The notes under the pieces: generated by a model
What the model was told of the DNA's origin: nothing
Database searches by the model: none
The model's input: the letters and a program-made list of their open reading frames with translations, nothing else
Source of the DNA: CBDFKF01 sp965248765
GTDB lineage: Bacteria > Pseudomonadota > Alphaproteobacteria > VGEJ01
DNA: 64,000 bases
Assembly (NCBI GenBank): GCA_965248765.1
Contig: CBDFKF010000004.1
Location: 2,790,001-2,854,000 of the forward strand
Direction: 5' to 3'
Translations under genes and position numbers: made by a program
Part shown: one piece after another, positions 42,820 to 51,930 of the stretch
Position numbering within the stretch: position 1 is the first letter of the stretch
Layout: each line of letters opens with the position of its first letter

Positions 42820-43959
42820 TCAGCGGAACCGGGCCGGCGACAGATCCGCGGCATCAATGCCGCGATCGGTGAGATCGGGCGGCAGACATCCGCGGGTGAT
42901 CAGCTCGCGGCCGGCGCGCGCCAGAGTTGGTGCGGTCTGAATGCCGTAGCCGCCCTGGCCAGCGAGCCAGAAGAAGCCATCGGCGGTCGGCTCCATGCCG
43001 ACAACCTGGGTCTTGTCGGCGACAAAGCTGCGCAGCCCAGCCCAGCGATGAGAGATCCGCTGGATATCGAAGGTGGTGGCACGCTGCATGCGATCGACCG
43101 CGATGGCGACGTCGAGCTCGTCAGGTTGGACGTCGCACGGCGGCATCGGCGTTTCATCTGCCGGTGAGGCCATGACGCGCCCCGATTCGGGCTTGAAGTA
43201 GAACTCTTCATCGATATCGACCACCAGCGGCCAGTCGCTCAGCTCCACCCCCGGCGGCCCATCGAACGTGATCACAGTGCGCCGCTTGGGAATAAGGCCC
43301 ACCGGCGCAACGCCAGCCATCGCCGCCACCTCATCGCACCACGCGCCGGCCGCGTTCACGACCACTGGCGCCGCGTACCCGCTTTCCCGCGTCGTGACCG
43401 ACCACTGCGTGCCGTTGCGGCTGATGCCGATCGCCTCCGCCTTGGTGTGGACCCGGCCGCCCCTTTCCCCAAGACCCTTGAGATAGCCGCCATGGATGGC
43501 GTGGACGTCGAGATCCATGGCCTCGGGCTCGATGAAGGTGGCGCCCAGGTAGTCAGCCCGCAGCGCTGGCACCCGATCGACGGTCTCGGCGACGGATATC
43601 TCGTGGATGCTCGGAACGAGGCTGCTCACCGCGGCGAGCTGGTCCATCAGCGTCTCGTGCTGATCGGTGCGCGCGATGTAGAGGGTGCCGCGCGGTGACA
43701 TCAGTGGGTGCTCGGTGAAACCGGCGGGAGGATGCTCGTAGAACGGCTTGCTCGCCACCGTCAGCCGTCGCACGATGTCATTGCCATAGGCCTCGGTGAA
43801 GATCGCCGCCGAGCGCCCCGTCGTGTGATAACCGGGCGTATCTTCACGTTCGAGCAACACCACTGAGCCCGCGTCGGCCAGCTCATAGGCGATGGACGCA
43901 CCGGCGATGCCCGCACCAATGACGATGAAGTCAAACGCCTCGGTCACCGGCCCGGTCAT
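42820..43959 (-). CDS. FAD-dependent amino-acid dehydrogenase (DAO family, D-arginine dehydrogenase DauA-like)
   Basis: 379 residues: FIVIGAGIAGASIAYELADAG is the FAD motif, and GYHTTGRSAAIFTEAYG is the flexible loop characteristic of Pseudomonas DauA. NAAGAWCDEVA and WAGLRSFVADKTQVVG are further DAO features, and WLAGQGGYGIQTAPT is near the C-terminus. It should oxidise a D-amino acid or similar amine to an imino acid, passing electrons to quinone. The GST gene lies 18 bp upstream on the same strand, so the two may form one unit. Confidence 0.87.
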   Translation of the reverse strand: MTGPVTEAFDFIVIGAGIAGASIAYELADAGSVVLLEREDTPGYHTTGRSAAIFTEAYGNDIVRRLTVASKPFYEHPPAGFTEHPLMSPRGTLYIARTDQHETLMDQLAAVSSLVPSIHEISVAETVDRVPALRADYLGATFIEPEAMDLDVHAIHGGYLKGLGERGGRVHTKAEAIGISRNGTQWSVTTRESGYAAPVVVNAAGAWCDEVAAMAGVAPVGLIPKRRTVITFDGPPGVELSDWPLVVDIDEEFYFKPESGRVMASPADETPMPPCDVQPDELDVAIAVDRMQRATTFDIQRISHRWAGLRSFVADKTQVVGMEPTADGFFWLAGQGGYGIQTAPTLARAGRELITRGCLPPDLTDRGIDAADLSPARFR

Positions 43960-43977
43960 TGGCGCTCGCCGCGTTGG

Positions 43978-44670
43978 TTAGACCGGGTAGCCCGGCGCCT
44001 GACGCGCGAAGCCGCCGAACAGATCGAGGATGCGTTCGCGCCACGCATAGACGGGATCGTCCGGCTCGAGCAGTTGATAGGGGCTGACGCAGCGCCCCCA
44101 CTGAAAGGCACCGAAGACGATGTAATCGGCATAGGCGGGCGTGTCGCCGCAGAGAAACGGCTGCGCCTCGGTCGTCGCCCGCACTGGGCTTATGGCCTCG
44201 CGAAAGGCGGCGAGATGTTCGTCGCGGCTCGCATGCAGGGTATCGAAGCTCGCGCCGAAGCGGGCTTCTCGCGTTTCCTTGTAGTAGGCCTTGTCCTCGG
44301 CGGGCACGCTGTCGTAGACGTCGCGCACGACCAGGCGGACGAGGCGCGGGTGCATCTGGGTATCGACCCACGCATTGATGAACCTGGCTTCGGCGCGCCC
44401 GAGCGGCCCACCGAATAGGCTCGCTCCCTGCACATAGGTGTCTTCCAGGTACTCGGCGATCAGCCAGGAATCGCTGATCGTCGTCTCCCCGTCGCACAAG
44501 ATTGGCACCCGTTCCTGCCCGCTGAAGGCGATCTTGTCCTTCTCGCTGAACTTGATCGGGATGCGCTCGGCCTCCTGCCCCTTGTGGCGCAGCGCCAAGA
44601 GCGAGCGCCAGCAATAGGGGCTGAAGCGCCGGTCCTCGGCCCCATCCAGTTCATAGAGTTTGAGTGCCAT
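43978..44670 (-). CDS. Glutathione S-transferase family protein
   Basis: 230 residues. An N-terminal thioredoxin-like domain (YELDGAEDRRFSPYCWRSLLALRHKG, PILCDGETTISDSWLIAEYLE) carries the cis-proline/ESxAI-like glutathione site, followed by an all-helical C-terminal domain. The SPYCWR stretch suggests a cysteine- or serine-type active site as in beta or omega classes, rather than a tyrosine type. It precedes the DAO-family gene by 18 bp. The substrate is unknown. Confidence 0.88.
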   Translation of the reverse strand: MALKLYELDGAEDRRFSPYCWRSLLALRHKGQEAERIPIKFSEKDKIAFSGQERVPILCDGETTISDSWLIAEYLEDTYVQGASLFGGPLGRAEARFINAWVDTQMHPRLVRLVVRDVYDSVPAEDKAYYKETREARFGASFDTLHASRDEHLAAFREAISPVRATTEAQPFLCGDTPAYADYIVFGAFQWGRCVSPYQLLEPDDPVYAWRERILDLFGGFARQAPGYPV

Positions 44671-45215
44671 CGGATCCTCCCACTGCGCTCAGCTTGCCAC
44701 GCGAGCATAGCGCTCGCCCGAGCTCGGCGACAGCGTAGGGCGCTAATGATGGGCCGGTGCCGAGTCCCGGAGCAGGGTCAGGCGGCGTCGCTGTGCTCTT
44801 GACGGGGCGGGCTGGCCTTAGGGCGGGTCTGGCGGAATGGGTCGGCCTGGCGCGGCGCGTTGCGGCCGTGACAGGTTATCCGTGCGCGATGGACGTGCGC
44901 GATCGGCTCCAAGAAAGCCCTCACTTCTCGCACATAATCGGCATCGTGCTCGGCACGGTCGAGATCGAGATCGCCTTTGATCATCCGGCTCTCGCCAAAA
45001 GAAGGGTTCGGCCGTTTGAAGAGGGTGGCTGGGGGGAGTCCCGCTCCAAACGACCGAACCCCAGGAGGCCCAATGCGAGTGAGTGTGGTGTGTCAATTGG
45101 GCGCGCGTAAGGCTAAATCGCGGCGAAAATGAGGCGTCGGAACGTTTCAGGGATCGCTTGTGAACGACGCTCGGCGCGTGCCAGGCTGGGAACTTCCACC
45201 AACGGGGCATGCACT
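44671..45215. other. Gene-free stretch (545 bp) upstream of the O-methyltransferase gene
   Basis: All frames here are short, overlapping and without family resemblance. The only structure seen is the inverted repeat at 45004-45061. The stretch must contain the promoters for the GST gene (leftward) and the methyltransferase gene (rightward), but I see no strong box. Confidence 0.5.
45004..45061. repeat. Inverted repeat, 15-bp arms with one mismatch
   Basis: GGGTTCGGCCGTTTG at 45004-45018 pairs with CAAACGACCGAACCC at 45047-45061, apart from one mismatch, with a 28-nt G-rich loop. CCAGGAGGCCC follows directly. It lies alone in a gene-free stretch and may be a degenerate mobile-element end, a small structured RNA or a terminator. 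Confidence 0.7.
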
Positions 45216-45881
45216 ATGTCGGCCGAGCCGCTGCAACTGACCAAGGCTCTCCAGGCCTACCTGCAATCCGTCTCTGTCCGCGAATCTCCAGTGGCCGCAC
45301 GCCTCCGCGAGGAGACCAGCGGCATGCCAGCGAGCATCATGCAGATTACGCCCGAGCAAGCGGCGTTGATGGCGATGCTGGTCGAGCTGATCGGTGCCCG
45401 CCGCTGCATTGAGATCGGCGTCTACACGGGCTACAGCGCGCTCGCGGTCGCTTCTGCCATGCCGTCTGACGGCGTCGTGGTCGCTTGCGATGTCAACGAG
45501 GAGTGGACCAACGTCGCGCGCCGCTACTGGCGCGAGGCCGGCATCGCCGACAAGATCGACCTTCGGCTTGCGCCAGCCACAGAGACAATAGCCGCTCTCC
45601 TTTCCGAGGGTCACGGCGGCGGGTTCGACTTCGCGTTCATTGACGCGAACAAGCTCGACTACGATGCCTATTACGAGGGTTGTCTCGAGCTCTTGCGGCC
45701 CGGCGGATTGATCGCGATCGACAACGTCCTGTGGTTCGGGCACGTCATCGATCCCGACAAGGACGACGACGATACCAACGCGATCCGGGCGCTAAACGAC
45801 AAGATCAGCAATGACGATCGAGTCAGCGTGTGCATGGTGCCGATCGGCGATGGACTGACGCTGGCGCGCAAGCGCGGCTAG
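45216..45881 (+). CDS. Class I SAM-dependent O-methyltransferase (caffeoyl-CoA/catechol type)
   Basis: 221 residues from the ATG at 45216; the longer frame adds 29 residues from the gene-free stretch. Motif I is IEIGVYTGYSALAVASAMP. Metal-binding aspartates are in FDFAFIDANKLDYDAYYEGCLELLRPGG, and LIAIDNVLWFGHV follows, as in the metal-dependent methyltransferase_3 family. It probably methylates a catechol hydroxyl on a small molecule. Confidence 0.9.
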   Translation: MSAEPLQLTKALQAYLQSVSVRESPVAARLREETSGMPASIMQITPEQAALMAMLVELIGARRCIEIGVYTGYSALAVASAMPSDGVVVACDVNEEWTNVARRYWREAGIADKIDLRLAPATETIAALLSEGHGGGFDFAFIDANKLDYDAYYEGCLELLRPGGLIAIDNVLWFGHVIDPDKDDDDTNAIRALNDKISNDDRVSVCMVPIGDGLTLARKRG

Positions 45882-46053
45882 ACCACTACCTTTGCGGTGA
45901 GATGTAGAACTTCCGATTGCCGCGCCCCCGGTGCCGTCATATCATCACCGTAATGACGGCACAGCCGATGCAGCAGGGTTCTCGGCGGCCGACACGGCGC
46001 GGCAGCGGGGGGCCGGGCGCCATGGTCGGGGGCCCGGGCACGGCCCGCCGCTA

Positions 46054-46422
46054 ATGACGGAGGTTGTGGAGTTCGGATCCCTCCGGCGCCGCGGCAAGGC
46101 GCCAACCCCGCAACCCCCCAACCGAAGCGCCACTTTCTTCAGCCGCGGCGAGCTCGCCCAGATACTATCGGTCTATAGCCGCAAGGTCATCGCCGGCGAG
46201 TGGCGGGATTACGCGATCGAGGTCGAAGAGGACGGCACCGCCTTCGCTATCTACTCCCGCAAGACCGAGGGGGCGGCGTTTCGCATCAGCAAACGAGCGG
46301 CCGGCGCAGGCCGACGCTATCGGGTGACTTCGGGCGCCCGCATACTAGGTTACGGGCGCAGCCTCGGCGGCGTCCTCGAGGTCTTTGGCGACCGCCACTT
46401 GCGACTGATAGAACCGAGCTGA
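46054..46422 (+). CDS. DUF2794 domain protein
   Basis: 122 residues from the ATG at 46054. The domain reads FFSRGELAQILSVYSRKVIAGEWRDYAIEV, FAIYSRKTEGAAFRISKR and ILGYGRSLGGVLEVF. DUF2794 is largely restricted to alphaproteobacteria and has no known function. The frame extends 41 codons upstream, but those residues are low-complexity and unlike the family. It converges on the Bax-inhibitor gene with a terminator between. Confidence 0.87.
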   Translation: MTEVVEFGSLRRRGKAPTPQPPNRSATFFSRGELAQILSVYSRKVIAGEWRDYAIEVEEDGTAFAIYSRKTEGAAFRISKRAAGAGRRYRVTSGARILGYGRSLGGVLEVFGDRHLRLIEPS

Positions 46423-46489
46423 GCAGCGCCGCCGCGGCTCGCCAGGCGCGGTAGGAGTGCGACCCGCGCGTGGACCTGTTCGCTCGACC

Positions 46490-46518
46490 TAAGAAGAAAC
46501 GCCCGGCGATGCCGGGCG
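46490..46518 (-). terminator. Intrinsic terminator for the Bax-inhibitor-1 gene
   Basis: On the minus strand an 8-bp perfect stem CGCCCGGC/GCCGGGCG (46500-46518, 3-nt loop) is followed by GTTTCTTCTT, the T-rich tail of an intrinsic terminator. It lies 26 bp past the stop at 46545. On the plus strand no T run follows, so it mainly serves the minus-strand gene. Confidence 0.8.
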
Positions 46519-46544
46519 TCACTGTTCGGTTGTATGGCCGTTTG

Positions 46545-47285
46545 CTATTCGCGCGCGCCGAAGAGATGCAAGAGCATCATGAACAGGTTGATGAAGTCGA
46601 GATAGAGCCTGAGGGCGCCCATGATCGCCTTCTTGGCCATCAGCTCGCCGGAGTCGGTCGCAAGGTATTCGTTCTTGATCTTTTGGGTGTCATAGGCCGT
46701 CAGGCCGACGAACACCAGGACGCCGATCACCGAGATCGCGAACTGGAGCGCCGAGGAGCCGATGAACATATTGACCACCATTGCGATGATGATCCCGATC
46801 AGCCCCATGAACAGGAACGAGCCCAACCCGGTGAGGTCGCGTTTGGTGGTGTAGCCATACAGGCTCATCGCGCCGAACGTCGCTGCCGTGATGAAGAACA
46901 CTCGAGCGATGCTCTCGCCGGTGAACACCACGAAAACCGACGCCAACGACAGCCCCATGAGTCCGGCGAAGATCCAGAACGTGGTCTGCGCCGCCGATGC
47001 GCTCATCTTGTTGATGCGCGCGGCAAACACGAACACCATGATCAGCGGCGCGAACATCACAAGGTAGGCAAGCGGCGTCCCGAAGATGGTGTTGTATAGC
47101 GCCGGCACGGTGGCCACGACGTAGGCGACGATGCCGCTGAGAAGGACGCCCGAGGCCATAAAGTTGTACACGCGCAGCATGTAGCTCCGCAGGCCCTCGT
47201 CGATCGGCGCTCGCGCCGCTTCGTCGATTTGCGTTTGTCTGCCGGTACCGACGCCGCCCAGCTGAAATCTGCTGTCCTCAGGCAT
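46545..47285 (-). CDS. Bax inhibitor-1/YccA family membrane protein
   Basis: 246 residues from the ATG at 47285. It has seven predicted membrane helices (for example ASGVLLSGIVAYVVAT, LVMFAPLIMVFVFA, VFFITAATFGAMSLYGYTT, FISVIGVLVFVGLTAYDTQKIK in outline). The conserved end GLTAYDTQKIKNEY and ALRLYLDFINLFMMLLHLF is diagnostic for the UPF0005/TMBIM group, which act as pH-sensitive calcium leaks or in membrane protein quality control. It stands alone on the minus strand. Confidence 0.92.
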   Translation of the reverse strand: MPEDSRFQLGGVGTGRQTQIDEAARAPIDEGLRSYMLRVYNFMASGVLLSGIVAYVVATVPALYNTIFGTPLAYLVMFAPLIMVFVFAARINKMSASAAQTTFWIFAGLMGLSLASVFVVFTGESIARVFFITAATFGAMSLYGYTTKRDLTGLGSFLFMGLIGIIIAMVVNMFIGSSALQFAISVIGVLVFVGLTAYDTQKIKNEYLATDSGELMAKKAIMGALRLYLDFINLFMMLLHLFGARE

Positions 47286-47366
47286 TGTGTTTGTGTCCTC
47301 GCGGAAGTCCCTGATCTCCGTTAAGTATATCGGCGATTGAGACCCAAAAATCAAGCGACGTCGCCC

Positions 47367-49892
47367 TCAGTCGCTGCGCAGGACCGGAGCCGCCTTGTGG
47401 CCTAGCGCCCGCCATGTCCCGACAAAACCGAACACTGTCGTCACGACGATGCCGATGCCTGCGGTGAGTCCGGTGGTCACCGGCAGAAAAACCCAGTCTG
47501 CCCGCATGACCAGCGTAATGACGGCCCAGGCGGCGATCGATCCCACCACCACCGCAACAAGCGCGGTGGCGAGGCCGAGAAATGCGTGCTCGATCAGATA
47601 GGCGCGCAGGATATCGCGCCGCCGCGCGCCCAGCACTTTAAGGACTACCGCGTCGTAGACGCGCCGGCGATGGCCGCCCGCCACGGCTCCGGCCAATACG
47701 AGAACCCCCACCAGCAGCGTAACCGCGGACGTCGCCCGCATGGCCCCTGCGATCTTTGCCAGCAGTACGCCCACCGTCTCGAGCGCATCCTTGATCCGCA
47801 CCGCCGAGATATTGGCGAAGCGGTCGGTGACCGCGCGCAGCAGCAGCTCTTCCGCGTTCCTGTCGGCATGCACGGTCGCGATATGGGTGTGTGGCGCCGC
47901 CTCCAGGGTCCCGGGGGCGAAGATGAACGTGAAGTTGATACCGAGTGTCCTCCAATCGATTTCGCGCAGATTGCCGATCCGCGCCACGATCTCGCGGCCG
48001 AGAATGTTGAGCGTGAGCGAATCGCCGATGCCGAGCCCCATGCCAGCAGCAAGCTCTGAATCGAAGGAGATCAGCGGCGGCCCGCTGTAGTCGGCCGGCC
48101 ACCAGTCGCCGGCTACGATCTCGGTGCCGTTCGGCGGCTCCGTTGCATAGGTCAGACCCCGGTCGCTGGAGAGAGCCCATCGCGCGCCTTCGGCCACCGA
48201 CTTCCGCGCTATCGCTACTGGGGTCCCTTTGATCGCGGTAATCCGTCCGCGCAACGAGGGCACCCGCTCCAGCCGACCGACGCCCGGCACCCCCTGCACC
48301 GTCTGGTCGAAGGCTGCGACCTGGTCGGGTTGGATGTCGATGAAGAAATAAGCCGGCGCCGCCTCGGGGATACGCTCTTCGAGCTGGCGTGCGAGGTTGC
48401 CCTCGATTGCCGTGACGGCGACCAGCACGGCGAGACCGAGGCCGAAGGACAGCACGACGACATCGGTCGGCGCGCCCGGGCGGTAGAGGTTGGCAAGCGC
48501 AAGCCGCAGGCCCGGATCGCGCGGGCGCCCGGCTGAGCGCGCGAGGCTCGCGAGCAGCCACGCCGCGCCCCGAAACGCAACGATCGTCGCGGCGGCACCG
48601 AGCACGAACCACATGGCAAACCACCGATCGGTGGCGGTCCAGGTGGCCAAGCCTGCGAGCGCCGCGAGCGCCGTTCCCGTTGCCACTACGAACGGCCATC
48701 GTGGCCATCGCCGCTCAGTGGCCACGATCTGGCGGAACAGGCGTCCGGCCGGCACCTCCCTTGCTCGCGCGAGCGGCCACAGCGCGAACGCGATCGCCGT
48801 GACAACGCCGAAGGCGGCCGCTTGCACCAATGGCGCCGGGTAAAAGCCGAAGCGCGCGACCACGGGTAGCTGATCGCCCAAAACCGACAAAAGCGCGGGG
48901 GGCAAGGCTAGCCCGATCAACAAACCGACCGCTATACCGCCCACGGCCAGGATCAGCACCTGCCAGAGGTAGGTCCAGAAGATCAGCGCCGACGGTGCCC
49001 CGAGGCATTTGAGCGTTGCGATCGTCTCGGTCCTGCCATCGAGGTAGCTCTTGACCGCATTGGCGATCCCGACGCCGCCAACCAGCAGCGCGGTCAGGCC
49101 CACCAGCGTCATGAACAGCGCCATCCGTTCGATGAAGGTGCGCAGGCCAGCGCTTGCATTGCGATAGTCGCGAAGGCGCCAGCCGGCGTCGGGAAAGCGC
49201 GACTTGAGGTCGGCGCGCCACCCCACCATGCTCCGGCCTGCGGGCAGTCCGATCCGATATCGGTAGCGAATCAGGTTCCCTTCTTGGACAAGTCCCGTTT
49301 CGCCCAGGCCGTCGAGGGCAATCATGAAACGCGGGCCCAGCGCGAACGCACCCGAGGCGCGGTCCGGTTCCGCGTCGATGACGCCGCGCACCTCGTAGTC
49401 GACCTCACCGAGCCGCAGGCGCTCGCCAACATCGATGCCGAGCCGGCCGGCAAGGCTCGGGTCGATCAAGGCGCCCCACACACCGTCGCGCGGCTCCAGA
49501 ATCTCGACGCTGACAGGGCCGGTGAGCAGGTCAATGGCGCCGAACAACGGGTAGGCACCATCGACGGCCTTGAGCTCGACCAGCGTCCGGCTTCCGCCCG
49601 CGGTCCGCGCCATCCCACGCATGGTGACGACCTCGCTCACGCGCGCGGTGTTGCGCAGGTGGTCGCGCTGCTCTGCGCTTGCCGGTCGATGGGTCATTTG
49701 GAGCTCGATGTCGCCACCCAGCAGGAGGCGCCCATCGGCGCGGAGGCCGGCCGTGATCGATGCCGACATCGTGCCGATGGTGGCGATCGCGGCAACGCCG
49801 AGCGTCAGGCAGGCCAGGAACACGCGAAACCCACGCAGCCCGCCGCGCAGCTCACGACGGGCGAATCTTAGCGCCAGCGCGGGTGTACGCAC
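47367..49892 (-). CDS. ABC transporter permease, FtsX/YbbP-like
   Basis: 841 residues with the YbbP arrangement. One helix near the N-terminus (FLACLTLGVAAIATIG) is followed by a large periplasmic domain, then helix clusters around 270-450, a second periplasmic domain and three C-terminal helices. FtsX domains appear twice (LFMTLVGLTALLVGGVGIANAVKSYLDGR, and TSAVTLLVGVLVLAGAVAGG). The ATPase gene lies 15 bp upstream. The pair probably extracts a lipid or lipophilic compound at the inner membrane; its link to TesA is known only from gene order. Confidence 0.9.
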   Translation of the reverse strand: MRTPALALRFARRELRGGLRGFRVFLACLTLGVAAIATIGTMSASITAGLRADGRLLLGGDIELQMTHRPASAEQRDHLRNTARVSEVVTMRGMARTAGGSRTLVELKAVDGAYPLFGAIDLLTGPVSVEILEPRDGVWGALIDPSLAGRLGIDVGERLRLGEVDYEVRGVIDAEPDRASGAFALGPRFMIALDGLGETGLVQEGNLIRYRYRIGLPAGRSMVGWRADLKSRFPDAGWRLRDYRNASAGLRTFIERMALFMTLVGLTALLVGGVGIANAVKSYLDGRTETIATLKCLGAPSALIFWTYLWQVLILAVGGIAVGLLIGLALPPALLSVLGDQLPVVARFGFYPAPLVQAAAFGVVTAIAFALWPLARAREVPAGRLFRQIVATERRWPRWPFVVATGTALAALAGLATWTATDRWFAMWFVLGAAATIVAFRGAAWLLASLARSAGRPRDPGLRLALANLYRPGAPTDVVVLSFGLGLAVLVAVTAIEGNLARQLEERIPEAAPAYFFIDIQPDQVAAFDQTVQGVPGVGRLERVPSLRGRITAIKGTPVAIARKSVAEGARWALSSDRGLTYATEPPNGTEIVAGDWWPADYSGPPLISFDSELAAGMGLGIGDSLTLNILGREIVARIGNLREIDWRTLGINFTFIFAPGTLEAAPHTHIATVHADRNAEELLLRAVTDRFANISAVRIKDALETVGVLLAKIAGAMRATSAVTLLVGVLVLAGAVAGGHRRRVYDAVVLKVLGARRRDILRAYLIEHAFLGLATALVAVVVGSIAAWAVITLVMRADWVFLPVTTGLTAGIGIVVTTVFGFVGTWRALGHKAAPVLRSD

Positions 49893-49907
49893 CGGCTCTC
49901 CCTCGCC

Positions 49908-50636
49908 TCAGCTGCCCGCGGCGGCGAGCACGGAGCCGTCGCGGCCGTCATCCATCACCTGTCCGTCGGCGAGATGCACGATACGATCGCAGCGCTCGGC
50001 GATGCTGGCATCGTGGGTAATCAGAAGGAGCGTCATGCCGTGGCGCGCCTGCAACGAGAACATCAGATCGATGACCAAGCGGCCGGTCTCGCCGTCGAGA
50101 TTGCCGGTCGGCTCATCGGCGAGGAGCAGACGAGGGCGTGCCGCCACGGCGCGCGCGAGCGCGACACGTTGCTGTTCGCCGCCCGAGAGCTGGGCCGGGT
50201 AGTGGGCCCGTCGCTCTGCCAGCCCGACATCATCGAGTTGTTGGGCCGCCGCCGAAAACGCATCCCGCCGCGCCGCCAGCTCGAGCGGGATGGCGACGTT
50301 CTCCAGTGCCGACATCGTCGGCACCAGGTGAAAGGATTGGAACACGATGCCGATGTGATCGCGGCGAAATGAGGCGAGGTCGTCTTCGGAGAGGCCGCCG
50401 AGGTCGGTGCCGGCGATTCGCACGTGCCCGGCGGTCGGCCGCTCCAAGCCGCCGATCACCGCCATGATGGTCGACTTGCCCGAGCCCGAAGGGCCGACCA
50501 ATCCGACCGTCTCGCCCGGCCCAATGCCGAGATCGACACCGCGCAGGATGTTGACGCTGCCGGCGGGGCTCACCAAACTGAGATGCACCCCCTCAAGGGA
50601 CACCATCTCACCGCGCGTCTGAGCTTGTTGGGCCAT
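49908..50636 (-). CDS. ABC transporter ATP-binding protein (YbbA/LolD-like)
   Basis: 242 residues. Walker A GPSGSGKSTIMAVI, Q-loop FQSFHLVPTMSALENV, signature LSGGEQQRVALARA, Walker B LLLADEPTGNLD and switch histidine LLITHD are all canonical. It belongs to the MacB/LolD class and partners with the FtsX-type permease 15 bp downstream. Its ATG overlaps the tesA ATG on the opposite strand (CATG at 50634-50637), so the two starts share two bases and their promoters lie inside each other's coding sequence. Confidence 0.93.
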   Translation of the reverse strand: MAQQAQTRGEMVSLEGVHLSLVSPAGSVNILRGVDLGIGPGETVGLVGPSGSGKSTIMAVIGGLERPTAGHVRIAGTDLGGLSEDDLASFRRDHIGIVFQSFHLVPTMSALENVAIPLELAARRDAFSAAAQQLDDVGLAERRAHYPAQLSGGEQQRVALARAVAARPRLLLADEPTGNLDGETGRLVIDLMFSLQARHGMTLLLITHDASIAERCDRIVHLADGQVMDDGRDGSVLAAAGS

Positions 50637-51336
50637 GACTGTGATCCGCCGGGGTTCCCGGGGCTCCCTGCGATATTACGCTTGTACCTCGCTTTTCAAG
50701 GGGCTCGGCTTGGTCGCCTTGCTCTTTCTCGTCGGTGTTATTCCGGCAAAGGCAGAGGCGGTACTGCGCATTGCGGTGCTTGGCGACAGTCTTACGTCGG
50801 GCTACGGGCTCCCCGCAGAGGAGGCTTTTCCGGCCCAGCTCGAGGCGCGGCTGCGGGCCTCGGGCGCCCGTGTCGAGGTCGCCAACGGTGGGGTCTCGGG
50901 CGATACCAGCGCCGGTGGGCGGGCTCGCCTCGAATGGCTGCTCGCCGATGGGCCGGATATCGTCATCGTCGAGCTGGGCTCGAACGACGCACTCCGCGGG
51001 CTCGAGCCAGAGTCGACCGAAGAGAATCTTGATTGGATCGTCTCACGTCTCACCGCCGAGGGGGTACGGGTATTGCTCGCCGGCATGCTCGCGCCACCCA
51101 ACCTCGGGCGCGAGTACGGCGAGGAGTTCAGCGCCATCTATCCCTCCCTTGCGACGAAACATGGCCTTGCACTCTATCCGTTCTTCCTCGACGGGGTGGC
51201 CGCCCGGCCTGAGCTCAATCAGGCCGATGGCATCCATCCCAACGCGGGCGGCGTCGCGGTGATCGTTGAGCGCATTGCGCCGTACGTGCACGAACTGATC
51301 GAGGAAACGCGCCGCCGAACGGAGGAGAATGGATAG
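50635..51336 (+). CDS. tesA: Arylesterase / multifunctional acyl-CoA thioesterase I (GDSL type, TesA)
   Basis: 233 residues. A signal peptide (LGLVALLFLVGVIPAKAEA) is followed by the SGNH blocks: block I AVLGDSLTSGYGL (nucleophile serine), block II GGVSGDTSAGG, block III VELGSNDALRG, and block V DGIHPNAGG (aspartate/histidine). It is a periplasmic esterase or lysophospholipase. The annotated ATG overlaps ybbA's start; a GTG at 50641 is an alternative. Divergent tesA/ybbA is also found in E. coli. Confidence 0.92.
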   Translation: MTVIRRGSRGSLRYYACTSLFKGLGLVALLFLVGVIPAKAEAVLRIAVLGDSLTSGYGLPAEEAFPAQLEARLRASGARVEVANGGVSGDTSAGGRARLEWLLADGPDIVIVELGSNDALRGLEPESTEENLDWIVSRLTAEGVRVLLAGMLAPPNLGREYGEEFSAIYPSLATKHGLALYPFFLDGVAARPELNQADGIHPNAGGVAVIVERIAPYVHELIEETRRRTEENG

Positions 51337-51339
51337 CCA

Positions 51340-51930
51340 ATGATTCGACTGTTCACAGCAATCGCTCTTCCAGGTTCCGTGATTGACCAGCTTCAGGCGC
51401 TGGGTGGCGGCGTCCGCGGCGCGCGATGGGTGGACTCCGAGCAGACCCATCTCACACTCCGGTTCATTGGCGAGGTCGACAATGCGCTGTTCGATGATAT
51501 CCGGCTCGAGCTTGGCCGCGTCCGTGCGCCGACGTTCGCGCTTGCGCTCACCGGCGTCGACGCGTTCGCCAATCGCCACCGGGCGCGGACGCTGTGGGCC
51601 GGGGTAACACCGTGCCCCGAACTCATGCGGCTCCAGGCCAAGATCGAGGCCGGCCTGCAACGCGCCGGGCTAGAGCCGGAGCGCCGCAAGTTCAGCCCCC
51701 ATGTCACCCTGGCTCGTCTCAGCAGCGCCCCGCGCGAGCGTGTGCATGCATTCCTGTCCCAGCACGGTCTGTTTCGAACCGAGATGTTTCCGGTTCACTC
51801 CTTCATCCTCTACTCGAGCCACCTGTCCCGGTCGGGCGCCATCCACCAGGCCGAGGTCGAGTATCCGCTGATGGACAGCCCGGACGCAGGGTCCGAGAAG
51901 ACGGCAGAAACCGCTAGCTACCAACCGTGA
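51340..51930 (+). CDS. thpR: RNA 2',3'-cyclic phosphodiesterase (LigT/ThpR)
   Basis: 196 residues of the 2H phosphoesterase family, with both HxT motifs: THLTLRFIGEV (near residue 45) and PHVTLARLS (near 126). It hydrolyses 2',3'-cyclic phosphate ends of RNA. It starts 3 bp after the tesA stop and is probably co-transcribed. The last 20 residues go beyond the domain and overlap the end of nadX by 17 bp. Confidence 0.92.
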   Translation: MIRLFTAIALPGSVIDQLQALGGGVRGARWVDSEQTHLTLRFIGEVDNALFDDIRLELGRVRAPTFALALTGVDAFANRHRARTLWAGVTPCPELMRLQAKIEAGLQRAGLEPERRKFSPHVTLARLSSAPRERVHAFLSQHGLFRTEMFPVHSFILYSSHLSRSGAIHQAEVEYPLMDSPDAGSEKTAETASYQP

